This document shows positions 1 through 5,274 of a stretch of 6,308 nt of DNA, one piece after another; position 1 is the stretch's first letter, and each line of letters starts with the position of its first letter. This DNA is from Lachnospiraceae bacterium UBA3692. Its GTDB lineage: Bacteria > Bacillota > Clostridia > Lachnospirales > Lachnospiraceae. The stretch is from the NCBI GenBank assembly GCA_002372815.1, contig DFIR01000032.1:3949-10256 (forward strand), written 5' to 3'. A program made the translations under genes and the position numbers. The notes below the pieces were generated by a model, which was not told where the DNA came from, made no database searches, and saw nothing but the letters and a program-made list of their open reading frames with translations.

Positions 1-354
1 GACCGGATCGACATGGCGCTGACGATCGCGGAGCTGGAGGTGGAGTCGATCCCGCTGAACTTCCTCATTCCGATGAAGGGTACGCCGCTCGGCGATCGCG
101 AAAAGCTGGCGCCGGAGGAGATCACGCGCATCGTGGCGATCTTCCGCTACCTCAACCCGACGGCCGACATCCGGATCGCGGCCGGCAGAAGCTACTTCAA
201 CGACGGCGGAGAGGTCCTGTTCAGGAGCGGCGCGAACGCGACCCTGACGGGCGACATGCTCACCACCGTCGGCAACAACACAGCCCAGGACCGCGCGATG
301 CTGACCCAGCTTGGGTACAAGCTGCGGGAGAAGCCCGGGAGCGCCGGGGCGTGA
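1..354 (+). CDS. bioB: Biotin synthase, C-terminal part (5' end outside window)
   Basis: This is the last 117 residues of biotin synthase, the radical SAM enzyme that inserts sulfur into dethiobiotin in the final step of biotin synthesis. The reading frame is open from base 1, so the ATG at 13 is internal and the true start lies upstream. Family hallmarks are in the expected order: SIPLNFLIPMKGTPL (substrate-barrel strand and loop), a helix ending FRYLNPTADIRIAAGR, then FRSGANATLTGDMLTT and a terminal helix ending in LGY. The Arg of the IRIAAGR motif (codon 172-174) matches the unusual arginine ligand of the [2Fe-2S] cluster in the family. The SAM-cluster CxxxCxxC motif is not visible because it is N-terminal. 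The tail after LGYKL is short. The gene probably shares a transcript with bioY, 175 bases downstream. The identification is firm. Confidence 0.95.
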   Translation, partial: DRIDMALTIAELEVESIPLNFLIPMKGTPLGDREKLAPEEITRIVAIFRYLNPTADIRIAAGRSYFNDGGEVLFRSGANATLTGDMLTTVGNNTAQDRAMLTQLGYKLREKPGSAGA

Positions 355-529
355 GTTGAGGCGGTGGAAGCCGGGGCATGAGATGAAGCGGCGGAAGCCG
401 GAAGTGCCGGGGCTGCCGGGAGGCAGCGGCGCGAAGGCGTCAGCAGCGATGCCGGCAGGAAAGAGCAGTAATCAAGATAGAGAACACGACAGATAACACA
501 GCAGATAACACAACAGGAGGCATACAGAC
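355..529 (+). other. bioB-bioY intergenic spacer with small repeats and a hairpin
   Basis: No gene is convincing in these 175 bases. Two imperfect copies of GCGGTGGAAGCCGG lie at 361-374 and 388-401 (13 of 14 match). A perfect 6-bp hairpin GCTGCC-GGGA-GGCAGC at 412-427 has a GNRA-type tetraloop and no U tract, so it is not an obvious terminator. AGATAACACA occurs twice, at 491-500 and 503-512, giving a 12-nt period just before the bioY ribosome binding site. I do not see a clear BirA-type operator or a consensus promoter. The simplest reading is a transcribed spacer within a bioB-bioY operon. Confidence 0.5.
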
Positions 530-1114
530 ATGGCAAACGGAGCAGGCACAGCAGGAACAGGCGCGGCGATGGAGACAGGGGCGCGCACGAAGGCAATGGT
601 GATGACGGCGCTGATGGGAGCAGTCATCTGCGTCATGGGACCGCTTTCCATCGCTATCCCGGTCAGCCCGGTGCCGATCAGTCTGGTGAATCTGGCGATC
701 TACTTCTCCTGCTATATCCTCGGCATGAAAAAAGGCACCATCAGCCTGCTGCTGTATCTTCTGATCGGTTTCATCGGTCTGCCGGTCTTCGCAGGTTTCA
801 CGGCAGGTGCCGGGAAGCTTCTGGGACCTACCGGCGGATACCTTGTCGGTTACATCTTTATCGCACTGGTCTGCGGCTGGTTCTTCGAGCACGGCCATAG
901 CCGCTGGATGGAACTCGTCGGCATGATCCTGGGAACGCTGTGCTGCTATCTCTTCGGAACCCTGTGGCTGGCACACCAGGCAGGTCTGGACTTCTCTGCC
1001 GCCCTGGCGGCAGGCGTGATTCCCTTCATTCCTGGGGATCTTGCCAAGATCCTGATCGCCTGGATCCTGGCACCGGTCCTCGTGAAGCGGCTGCGGGCTG
1101 CGGGGGTGCTGTGA
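530..1114 (+). CDS. bioY: BioY, biotin-specific S component of an ECF transporter
   Basis: This 194-residue integral membrane protein is the biotin-binding subunit of an energy-coupling factor transporter. In the family it captures biotin in the membrane and works with the shared EcfA/EcfA'/EcfT module, which is not encoded here. The sequence shows about six hydrophobic segments from residue 22 on. BioY hallmarks are YILGMKKGTISLLLYLLIGFIGLPVF (residues 62-87), LLGPTGGYLVGYI (98-109) and the C-terminal IPGDLAKILIAWILAPVLVKRL (167-188). The start at 530 is supported by AGGAGG at 515-520, nine bases upstream. An internal Met at residue 14 (569) lacks such a site. The first 20 residues, rich in Gly and Ala, are a poorly conserved cytosolic extension. 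The gene follows bioB on the same strand and ends shortly before a strong terminator. Confidence 0.95.
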   Translation: MANGAGTAGTGAAMETGARTKAMVMTALMGAVICVMGPLSIAIPVSPVPISLVNLAIYFSCYILGMKKGTISLLLYLLIGFIGLPVFAGFTAGAGKLLGPTGGYLVGYIFIALVCGWFFEHGHSRWMELVGMILGTLCCYLFGTLWLAHQAGLDFSAALAAGVIPFIPGDLAKILIAWILAPVLVKRLRAAGVL

Positions 1115-1148
1115 GGAAGAATTAAGAATTGAAGAATGGATGTGAGGG

Positions 1149-1180
1149 GACGCCCGGGGTGCCGGGCGTCTCTAATTTTG
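1149..1180 (+). terminator. Rho-independent terminator of the bioB-bioY transcript
   Basis: A perfect 9-bp stem GACGCCCGG (1149-1157) and CCGGGCGTC (1162-1170) closes a GGTG loop. It is followed by the T-rich run TCTAATTTTGTT. It lies 34 bases after the bioY stop codon, the usual place for an intrinsic terminator. Confidence 0.85.
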
Positions 1181-1206
1181 TTGGCGGTTCTTACTGATGC
1201 CTCTTG

Positions 1207-1780
1207 CTGCCGTTTGAGTGCCGTTAGAAGGGACGTAGCGGCAGTAAAACGGCAGTGGAGGAGTCAGGAAGAAGAAATATCTATTTGACTGCCGCTAGAG
1301 AGTGCGTAGCGGCAATAAAACGGCAGTGGAGGGGATGGCAGGAAGAACTTGCCATTTGAGTGCCGCCAGAAGGTGCGTAGCGGCACTAAAACGGCAGTAG
1401 AGGGGATGGCAGGAAGAACTTGCCATTTGAGTGCCGCCAGAAGGCGCGTAGCGGCAGTCAAACGGCAGTAGAGGAGTCAGGAAGAACAAATATCTATTTG
1501 ACTGCCGCTAGAGAGTACGTAGCGGCAATAAAACGGCAGTGGAGGAGTCAGGAAGAAGAAATATCTATTTGACTGCCGCTAGAGAGTGCGTAGCGGCAAT
1601 AAAACGGCAGTGGAGGAGTCAGGAAGAAGAAATATCTATTTTACTGCCGCTAGAGAGCACGTAGCGGCAGTAAAACGGCAGTAGGGGAGTCAGGAAGAAG
1701 AAATATCTATTTTACTGCCGCTAGAGAGCACGTAGCAGCAGTAAAACGGCAGTAGGGAGCCAGCAGGAAGATATGCTTGT
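1207..1780. repeat. Eight-unit tandem array of 71-bp hairpin repeats
   Basis: Eight units repeat with an exact 71-bp period. The left stem arm TGCCGCTA (or TGCCGTTA, TGCCGCCA) begins at 1219, 1290, 1361, 1432, 1503, 1574, 1645 and 1716. Each is followed by a 9-nt loop of form GARRGNNCG and the right arm TAGCGGCA (TAGCAGCA in the last unit), then by AAAACGGCAG (CAAACGGCAG in unit 4) and a purine-rich spacer with CAGGAAGAA. Units 7 and 8 extend the stem outward: TTTTACTGCCGCTA at 1639-1652 pairs perfectly over 14 bp with 1662-1675. Unit 1 has an extra outer arm, CTGCCGTTT (1207-1215) with AAACGGCAG (1247-1255). Because 71 is not a multiple of three, the array cannot encode a repeat protein. A degenerate ninth spacer runs to about 1780. 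The array sits between the bioY terminator and the promoter of the acetyltransferase operon. Its function is unknown. Confidence 0.95.
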
Positions 1781-1820
1781 TTTTGACAACTCGCAGGGTG
1801 TGGCGGGGCGGTGGACTGGA

Positions 1821-1835
1821 GCAGGGGGACGGTTC
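1821..1835 (+). repeat. Single arm of the GGGGACGGTTCT dispersed repeat
   Basis: GCAGGGGGACGGTTCT-like sequence here matches the left arm of the palindrome inside the acetyltransferase gene (2181-2195), apart from one extra G. No matching AGAACCGTCCCC arm follows, so this is a half element or decayed copy. It ends just before the -35 region of the next promoter. From memory, GGGGACGGTTCT-type sequences recur in several Clostridia genomes. I cannot verify that here. Confidence 0.6.
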
Positions 1836-1865
1836 TTGTGCTGTGTGCGCTGATGCATCTATAAT
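1836..1865 (+). promoter_or_regulatory. Likely sigma-A promoter of the acetyltransferase-DUF1349 operon
   Basis: A perfect -10 box TATAAT (1860-1865) lies 18 bases after TTGTGC (1836-1841), which keeps the TTG of the -35 consensus. Transcription would begin near 1872 and give a leader of about 100 bases before the ATG at 1971. The area is AT-rich compared with its surroundings. The -35 element directly abuts the GGACGGTTCT repeat arm. Confidence 0.6.
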
Positions 1866-1893
1866 AAGGGGCGTAAGGAGAGGCGTGCGGCGC

Positions 1894-2025
1894 ATGTGTG
1901 TGCTGTGCCGCGTCGCCGGGATGCAAGGTGGCGGGTGGCGCCGGGACAGTTGTGGAGGAGTTTTTTGGAAATGCTGCAGATACAGGCACTCACGGCGGCG
2001 TTCGACGCGCAGCTGGCGGCGTTGA
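1894..2025 (+). other. Possible 43-codon upstream ORF overlapping the acetyltransferase start (weak)
   Basis: An ATG at 1894 has AAGGAG at 1875-1880, 13 bases upstream, within the predicted leader. It opens a 43-codon frame that is rich in Cys, Arg and Trp and ends at 2025, past the acetyltransferase start in another frame. The composition resembles an out-of-frame translation of GC-rich DNA. It might couple translation to the downstream gene, but it could equally be chance. No protein family is recognisable. Confidence 0.15.
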
Positions 2026-2540
2026 TCCGCGCGAACCTGAAGGCGCACGGGCTGGACATCCCGGGCACGGCGTATTACGACGAGGGGCTGGACCACCTGT
2101 CGGAGGTCTACGAAGGGCGGCCGGAGGAGCAGGGATACTGGATCCTCGTGGAGGGGGAAGCAGGTGACCGCGCAGACCGCGCAGGGGACGGTTCTCCGCG
2201 CGGATTGTATACAGAGCGCGCAGAGAACCGTCCCCTGCGCGGTCGCGGTGCGTGTGTCGGTGGTGTCGGGCTGGCGAAGCTGGCGTTTATGGAGAACTGT
2301 GCGGAACTGCAGAAGCTGTATCTGGCGGACAGTGTGAAAGGGCAGGGGCTGGGATACCGTCTGCTCGCGTTCGCCGAGGAGCAGGCTCGCGGGATGGGGT
2401 ATCAGCGGATCTATCTGGAGACGCACACGAACCTGCAGGCGGCCATGCACCTCTATGAGAAGTGCGGTTATCAGCTGATCCCGCGGCCGGAAGCGGTCGT
2501 GCACAGCACGATGGACAGGTTCTATCTCAAGGAACTGTAA
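1971..2540 (+). CDS. GNAT-family N-acetyltransferase with an in-frame palindromic insertion
   Basis: This 189-residue protein should transfer an acetyl group from acetyl-CoA to an amine. The substrate cannot be told from the sequence. The first strand and helix are seen in LQIQALTAAFDAQLAALIR (residues 2-20). The core strand after the insertion is VGGVGLAKL (96-104), followed by CAELQKLYLADSVKGQGLGYRLL (110-132). This holds the acetyl-CoA loop KGQGLG, a variant of Q/RxxGxG/A. The end is YLETHTNLQAAMHLYEKCGY (148-167) and a conserved-looking VVHSTMDRFYLKEL. Residues about 64-94 (rich in Arg, Asp and Gly) are encoded by a palindrome and separate two strands that normally form a tight hairpin. 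The start at 1971 is chosen because GGAGGAG (1954-1960) lies ten bases upstream and the fold begins there. A longer GTG-started frame from 1896 adds 25 unlikely residues. The DUF1349 gene follows after 19 bases. Confidence 0.88.
   Translation: MLQIQALTAAFDAQLAALIRANLKAHGLDIPGTAYYDEGLDHLSEVYEGRPEEQGYWILVEGEAGDRADRAGDGSPRGLYTERAENRPLRGRGACVGGVGLAKLAFMENCAELQKLYLADSVKGQGLGYRLLAFAEEQARGMGYQRIYLETHTNLQAAMHLYEKCGYQLIPRPEAVVHSTMDRFYLKEL
2175..2244. repeat. Palindromic element inserted in frame in the acetyltransferase gene
   Basis: The segments 2175-2196 and 2223-2244 are perfect inverted repeats of 22 bp, centred on GGGGACGGTTCTC and GAGAACCGTCCCC. Inside, after one mismatch, GCGCG (2198-2202) pairs with CGCGC (2217-2221). 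The loop contains the small palindrome TGTATACA (2206-2213). The element reads through without a stop in the acetyltransferase frame. A half copy lies upstream at 1821-1835. The layout resembles in-gene palindromic elements such as those described in Rickettsia. This is an analogy, not an identification. Confidence 0.9.
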
Positions 2541-2559
2541 ATAAGAACAGGAGGGTATT

Positions 2560-3162
2560 ATGACAGAACAAATGGAGTGGACCAGAGCACCGAAAGCGTA
2601 CCGGATCACGGAGGACCGCATCGAGATCACGACGGAGCCGCACACAGACCTGTGGCAGCGGACCTATTATCATTTCCGGAACGACAACGCGCCGGCCCTG
2701 CAGATGGAGACAGAAGAGAAGTACTTCTCCTTCATTGTGAAGACAGACTTCTCCGAGAGCCACCACCGGTTCGACCAGTGCGGGATCGTGATGTACCTGG
2801 ACAGCGAGAACTGGCTGAAGGGCAGCGTGGAATATGAAAACGAAGCGTTCCAGCACCTGGGAAGCGTCGCGACCAACCACGGCTACTCGGACTGGGCGAC
2901 GACGGCGATCCCGGCGGACGTGAAGATCATGTGGTACCGGTTCAGCCGCCGCGAGGACGACTACTGCATCGAGTGCTCGCAGGACGGCGAGCATTTCAGC
3001 CAGATGCGCGTCTGCCACATGTGGGAAGGCGGCGGGAAGATCCGCTTCGGCATCTATGCCTGCAGCCCGGAGGATTCGAGCTTCACGGCGGTCTTCACGG
3101 ACATGCAGATCACGGAGTGCGCATGGAAGGCCCACGACGGGCAGCAGCCGGACGCGGAGTGA
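2560..3162 (+). CDS. DUF1349 domain protein (concanavalin A-like fold)
   Basis: This 200-residue soluble protein matches the DUF1349 family, which adopts a jelly-roll fold like concanavalin A lectins and glucanases. Its biochemical role is not established. Characteristic stretches are EPHTDLWQRTYYHF (26-39), EEKYFSFIVKTDF (52-64), FDQCGIVMYLDSENWLKGSVEYEN (71-94), LGSVATNHGYSDWAT (100-114) and WYRFSRREDDYCIECSQDG (125-143). The family strand IRFGIYACSP (161-170) comes near the end. There is no signal peptide or membrane segment, so it is probably cytoplasmic. AGGAGGG at 2549-2555 sits close before the ATG and supports the start. The 19-base gap after the acetyltransferase stop suggests co-transcription. 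The gene covers essentially the full domain, with a short acidic tail. Confidence 0.88.
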   Translation: MTEQMEWTRAPKAYRITEDRIEITTEPHTDLWQRTYYHFRNDNAPALQMETEEKYFSFIVKTDFSESHHRFDQCGIVMYLDSENWLKGSVEYENEAFQHLGSVATNHGYSDWATTAIPADVKIMWYRFSRREDDYCIECSQDGEHFSQMRVCHMWEGGGKIRFGIYACSPEDSSFTAVFTDMQITECAWKAHDGQQPDAE

Positions 3163-3200
3163 GGACTGCGTAAGAATGGGCAGCTGTCCACTTCAGCCGG
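3163..3200. other. Convergent intergenic gap without a clear terminator
   Basis: The plus-strand DUF1349 gene and the minus-strand peptidase gene end 38 bases apart. Only a weak, bulged GGAC...GTCC pairing is seen and there is no T tract in either direction. Transcripts from the two sides may therefore overlap at their 3' ends. Confidence 0.4.
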
Positions 3201-3914
3201 TCACTCCTCGTCGCGCCCGCTGTCCTGTGCGGGCTTCAAGGCCCGGTTGCGCCCCGGAAGGCAGAGGAAGTGGACGATCTGGCGTGGCTTCTTAGGCGCC
3301 TTGCTGACGCAGACGCCGTTCTTGGTGTCGCTGAGGGCGCATTCGACGACTTTGCCGTTGCCGAGGTAGATCATGACGTGGCTGTTCTGGGGCTTGGTGC
3401 CCTTACCGGTGCAGATGAGGTCGCCGGGCATGGCGTAGGCCATGTTGGTGCCGATGTTGATGGCGCCCGGGTACTCGGAAGGCTTGTTGCCCCAGTCGTA
3501 GGAGTGCACGAAGTGGTCGAGCAGGCCGTAGCGGAAGAGGACGTGGTAGACGAACCAGGAGCAGTCGGTCGCGCCGCCGTCCTCCAGCTCGCGCCGGCGC
3601 AGCTTCTGGGGGTCGGAATTGTTCTGGGACGAGGCGTAAGTGATCTTGCCCTCCCAGCTGGTGGCGTAATCGAGCATCACCTGCACGTCCTCCGCCGAGC
3701 GGATGGTCTCGATGTCGTAGGGGACCTCGCGGTGCTTATCTGCTTCGACAGAGAGCGGGGGAAAGGCGCAAAGCCCACAAAGCGCGCACAGACTGAGCAC
3801 CGTTGCCAACAGGCGCGCGGCGGTCCGGCAGGCCCCTGGGCGGCGGGAAGACTTCCCGTCAGCCGGCCGCAGGTCTGTGCGAAGGCGTGTCAGAAGCTGT
3901 GTGAGGGGGTGCAT
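3201..3914 (-). CDS. NlpC/P60-like cysteine peptidase, exported or membrane-anchored
   Basis: This 237-residue protein resembles NlpC/P60 (CHAP-type) peptidases, which cleave cell-wall peptides or related amide bonds. A basic N-terminus (residues 1-34) precedes a hydrophobic segment LLATVLSLCALCGLCAF (35-51), so the product is likely secreted or membrane-tethered. The catalytic domain shows ATDCSWFVYHVLFRYGLLDHF with nucleophile Cys118. Next come AMPGDLICTG (161-170), the usual PGDL turn, and SHVMIYLGNGKVVECA with catalytic His179. The third catalytic residue is not certain. The start at 3914 is set by AGGAGG (3919-3924 on the complement) four bases upstream. The open frame continues far upstream, but that part overlaps the J-domain gene and is spurious. 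The gene lies 62 bases after the J-domain gene on the same strand. The unusually long basic lead before the hydrophobic stretch is notable. Confidence 0.82.
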   Translation of the reverse strand: MHPLTQLLTRLRTDLRPADGKSSRRPGACRTAARLLATVLSLCALCGLCAFPPLSVEADKHREVPYDIETIRSAEDVQVMLDYATSWEGKITYASSQNNSDPQKLRRRELEDGGATDCSWFVYHVLFRYGLLDHFVHSYDWGNKPSEYPGAINIGTNMAYAMPGDLICTGKGTKPQNSHVMIYLGNGKVVECALSDTKNGVCVSKAPKKPRQIVHFLCLPGRNRALKPAQDSGRDEE

Positions 3915-3930
3915 AGGGCCTCCTTTGTCC

Positions 3931-3950
3931 GGGAATCCGGGGGAATCCGG
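3931..3950. repeat. Tandem 10-bp repeat between the two minus-strand genes
   Basis: GGGAATCCGG occurs twice head to tail (3931-3940 and 3941-3950), seven bases beyond the peptidase ribosome binding site. CCGG-GAAT-CCGG can also form small hairpins. A GTCCGGAC palindrome follows at 3964-3971. The function is unknown. Confidence 0.6.
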
Positions 3951-3976
3951 GTGTGCGTCACTGGTCCGGACGTGTG

Positions 3977-5182
3977 TCACTGCACATAGGTGTTCAGGAT
4001 CTGTTCGATCCGCAGGTTCAGGCTGTCCGGGAAATGTTCCTTCATCTCCGGGAGAAAACGCATCCGCACCTCCAGCGGACAGCTGCGCAGGCCGGACCCG
4101 GTGTTCCGGTGCGCCCGCGCGCGGGGCTTCTGTGAGGAGGCGGTGTCCGGGAGGACGGTGATCCGCACCTGCACGCGCCGCTGCTCGAAGAGCGGAATCA
4201 CGACGTAGTAGAACCGGTCGTCGGGGAAGGACAGGTAGCCGAGCCTCCGGCCGGCGGCATTCTTCAGGAACAGGCGATGCGAGCGGAGTGCGTCCGGATA
4301 GAGCAGTTCGTCTCCGGAAGGCACCCTGGCGCCGCGCTCCAGTTCCAGGGCGGCGCGGAGGGTATAGATCTCCGACGCGCTGTCGTATGTGGATGTGAGG
4401 GCGAGCATGACGCGGGCATCGATGAACTGCTGCGCCAGCAGATAGGCGAGGGAGGCCTGTGCCTGCTGCCGCCGCTGCGCGTACGGATCTTCCGGCGCAT
4501 GTGCTGCCCGGCGCTCCGCCTGCTCGAGGAGCCGGCGGCTGCAATGGTAGAGACTCTGCAGGAAGAGGGAGAATTCCTCCTCCGGCGTCCACAGATAGCG
4601 GCCCCGGGCAATTACGAAAGTGCCCAGGCGCGTGCCCTCCATGTCCTCGGCGCTGCAGTACACGTCCCGCGGACAGTAGGCGCGCGGGTTCTGAGGGGCG
4701 CTCCAGCGGCCGGATCCTTCTGAAGCTCCGGCACTGTCCCGGGCGTTCGAGGAGTCCGGGGAATCCTCCTGATCCCATGCGTCCTGTGCGTCCTGCTCGC
4801 TCTTGGCGTTCTGCGCGTCCCATGCGTCCCTTGCGGCGGAGAGCCGCGTGAGGACCGCGTAGGCCTGGTTGACGAGGCGGGCGTCCGCGTCGACAGCGGG
4901 GGCGGGGGAGCCCGGCGCTTCTTTTGTCTGGGTGGTCCCGGGGAGGCCGATGTCTGGCGCATCTTCAGCCCTGCCGGTCCCGGGGAGGCCGGCGTCTGGC
5001 GCATCTTTAGCCCGGGTGGTCCCGGGGAGTCCGGCATCCTGCGCGCGAAGCTGCCGCTCCGCCAGGCCCTGGAGGGTGTCGGGGTGGATGCGGAGGATGA
5101 GCTGGCGGTATTTTGTCCGGATCAGTTCGGGCGATGCGCCTATGGGCAGCCCGAGGATCCGGTAAGCATCTCTTTCAGTCAT
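3977..5182 (-). CDS. J-domain (DnaJ-like) protein with repeat-interrupted J domain
   Basis: This 401-residue protein, counted from the ATG at 5182, begins with a J domain, the module that stimulates DnaK-type ATPases. Helix I is DAYRILGL, helix II is PELIRTKYRQLILRI, and the HPD motif is at residues 33-35. Instead of continuing directly, the domain carries three 14-residue repeats (49-90) of form DAGLPGTxRAxDAP. A helix III-like ARLVNQAYAVLTRL follows at 101-114. A low-complexity Asp/Ala/Gln/Ser linker (about 119-160) leads to a C-terminal region with no family I recognise. That region contains a helical RRLLEQAERR...ASLAYLLAQQFIDARVMLAL part and a beta-rich stretch (LGYLSFPDDRFYYVVIPLF). There is no Cys-rich DnaJ zinc finger, so this is not canonical DnaJ. 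A GTG at 5197 could extend it by five residues. Neither start has a clear ribosome binding site. Confidence 0.8.
   Translation of the reverse strand: MTERDAYRILGLPIGASPELIRTKYRQLILRIHPDTLQGLAERQLRAQDAGLPGTTRAKDAPDAGLPGTGRAEDAPDIGLPGTTQTKEAPGSPAPAVDADARLVNQAYAVLTRLSAARDAWDAQNAKSEQDAQDAWDQEDSPDSSNARDSAGASEGSGRWSAPQNPRAYCPRDVYCSAEDMEGTRLGTFVIARGRYLWTPEEEFSLFLQSLYHCSRRLLEQAERRAAHAPEDPYAQRRQQAQASLAYLLAQQFIDARVMLALTSTYDSASEIYTLRAALELERGARVPSGDELLYPDALRSHRLFLKNAAGRRLGYLSFPDDRFYYVVIPLFEQRRVQVRITVLPDTASSQKPRARAHRNTGSGLRSCPLEVRMRFLPEMKEHFPDSLNLRIEQILNTYVQ
4913..5038 (-). repeat. Three in-frame 42-bp tandem repeats inside the J-domain gene
   Basis: Three 42-bp units (4913-4954, 4955-4996, 4997-5038) encode DIGLPGTTQTKEAP, DAGLPGTGRAEDAP and DAGLPGTTRAKDAP. 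On the plus strand GGTCCCGGGGAG recurs at 4934, 4976 and 5018, exactly 42 bases apart. The period is a multiple of three, so copy number can change without breaking the frame. The units lie between the HPD motif and helix III. Confidence 0.93.
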
Positions 5183-5188
5183 AGGAAT

Positions 5189-5194
5189 ATTGTA
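5189..5194 (-). promoter_or_regulatory. Possible -10 box for the J-domain gene, suggesting a leaderless transcript
   Basis: On the complement, TACAAT (5189-5194) ends six bases before the ATG at 5182. A start site 6-7 bases downstream of it would fall on or beside the ATG. That fits the lack of a ribosome binding site. No good -35 box is seen at the right distance. The dyad ACACC (5194-5198) and GGTGT (5207-5211) overlaps this area, between divergent genes. Confidence 0.3.
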
Positions 5195-5274
5195 CACCGG
5201 GAGAAAGGTGTGAAGAAAGTGTATTTCGGGAAATCAGGCGTTCGGGACCGGGATGGAAAGGAGACAGAGAGAAA

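Noticed and set aside
1285..1320. A promoter in every 71-bp unit (TTGACT as -35)
   Set aside because: No acceptable -10 box lies 16-18 bases downstream. The A-rich stretch is too far, and units 7-8 lose the TTGACT.
1207..1780. CRISPR array
   Set aside because: The whole 71-bp unit repeats, including the parts between hairpins. There are no unique spacers of constant length, and no cas gene is seen.
1207..1780. Integron attC sites or cassette array
   Set aside because: The units contain no cassette genes. I do not find the paired RYYYAAC and GTTRRRY core sites in the right arrangement, and no integrase is present.
1896..1970. Longer acetyltransferase starting at a GTG
   Set aside because: The added 25 residues do not fit the GNAT fold, and the ATG at 1971 has a better-placed GGAGGAG.
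1264..1989. Minus-strand open frames across the array
   Set aside because: They are translations of the 71-bp repeat in shifting frames and have no ribosome binding site or recognisable domain.
1707..2645. Long minus-strand open frame opposite the acetyltransferase
   Set aside because: It mirrors the GC-rich plus-strand gene, runs into the repeat array and shows no family features. The plus-strand frame has clear GNAT motifs.
3915..4823. Upstream extension of the peptidase frame
   Set aside because: This part overlaps the J-domain gene in another frame and is a Pro/Arg/Gly-rich shadow. The ATG at 3914 has its own AGGAGG.
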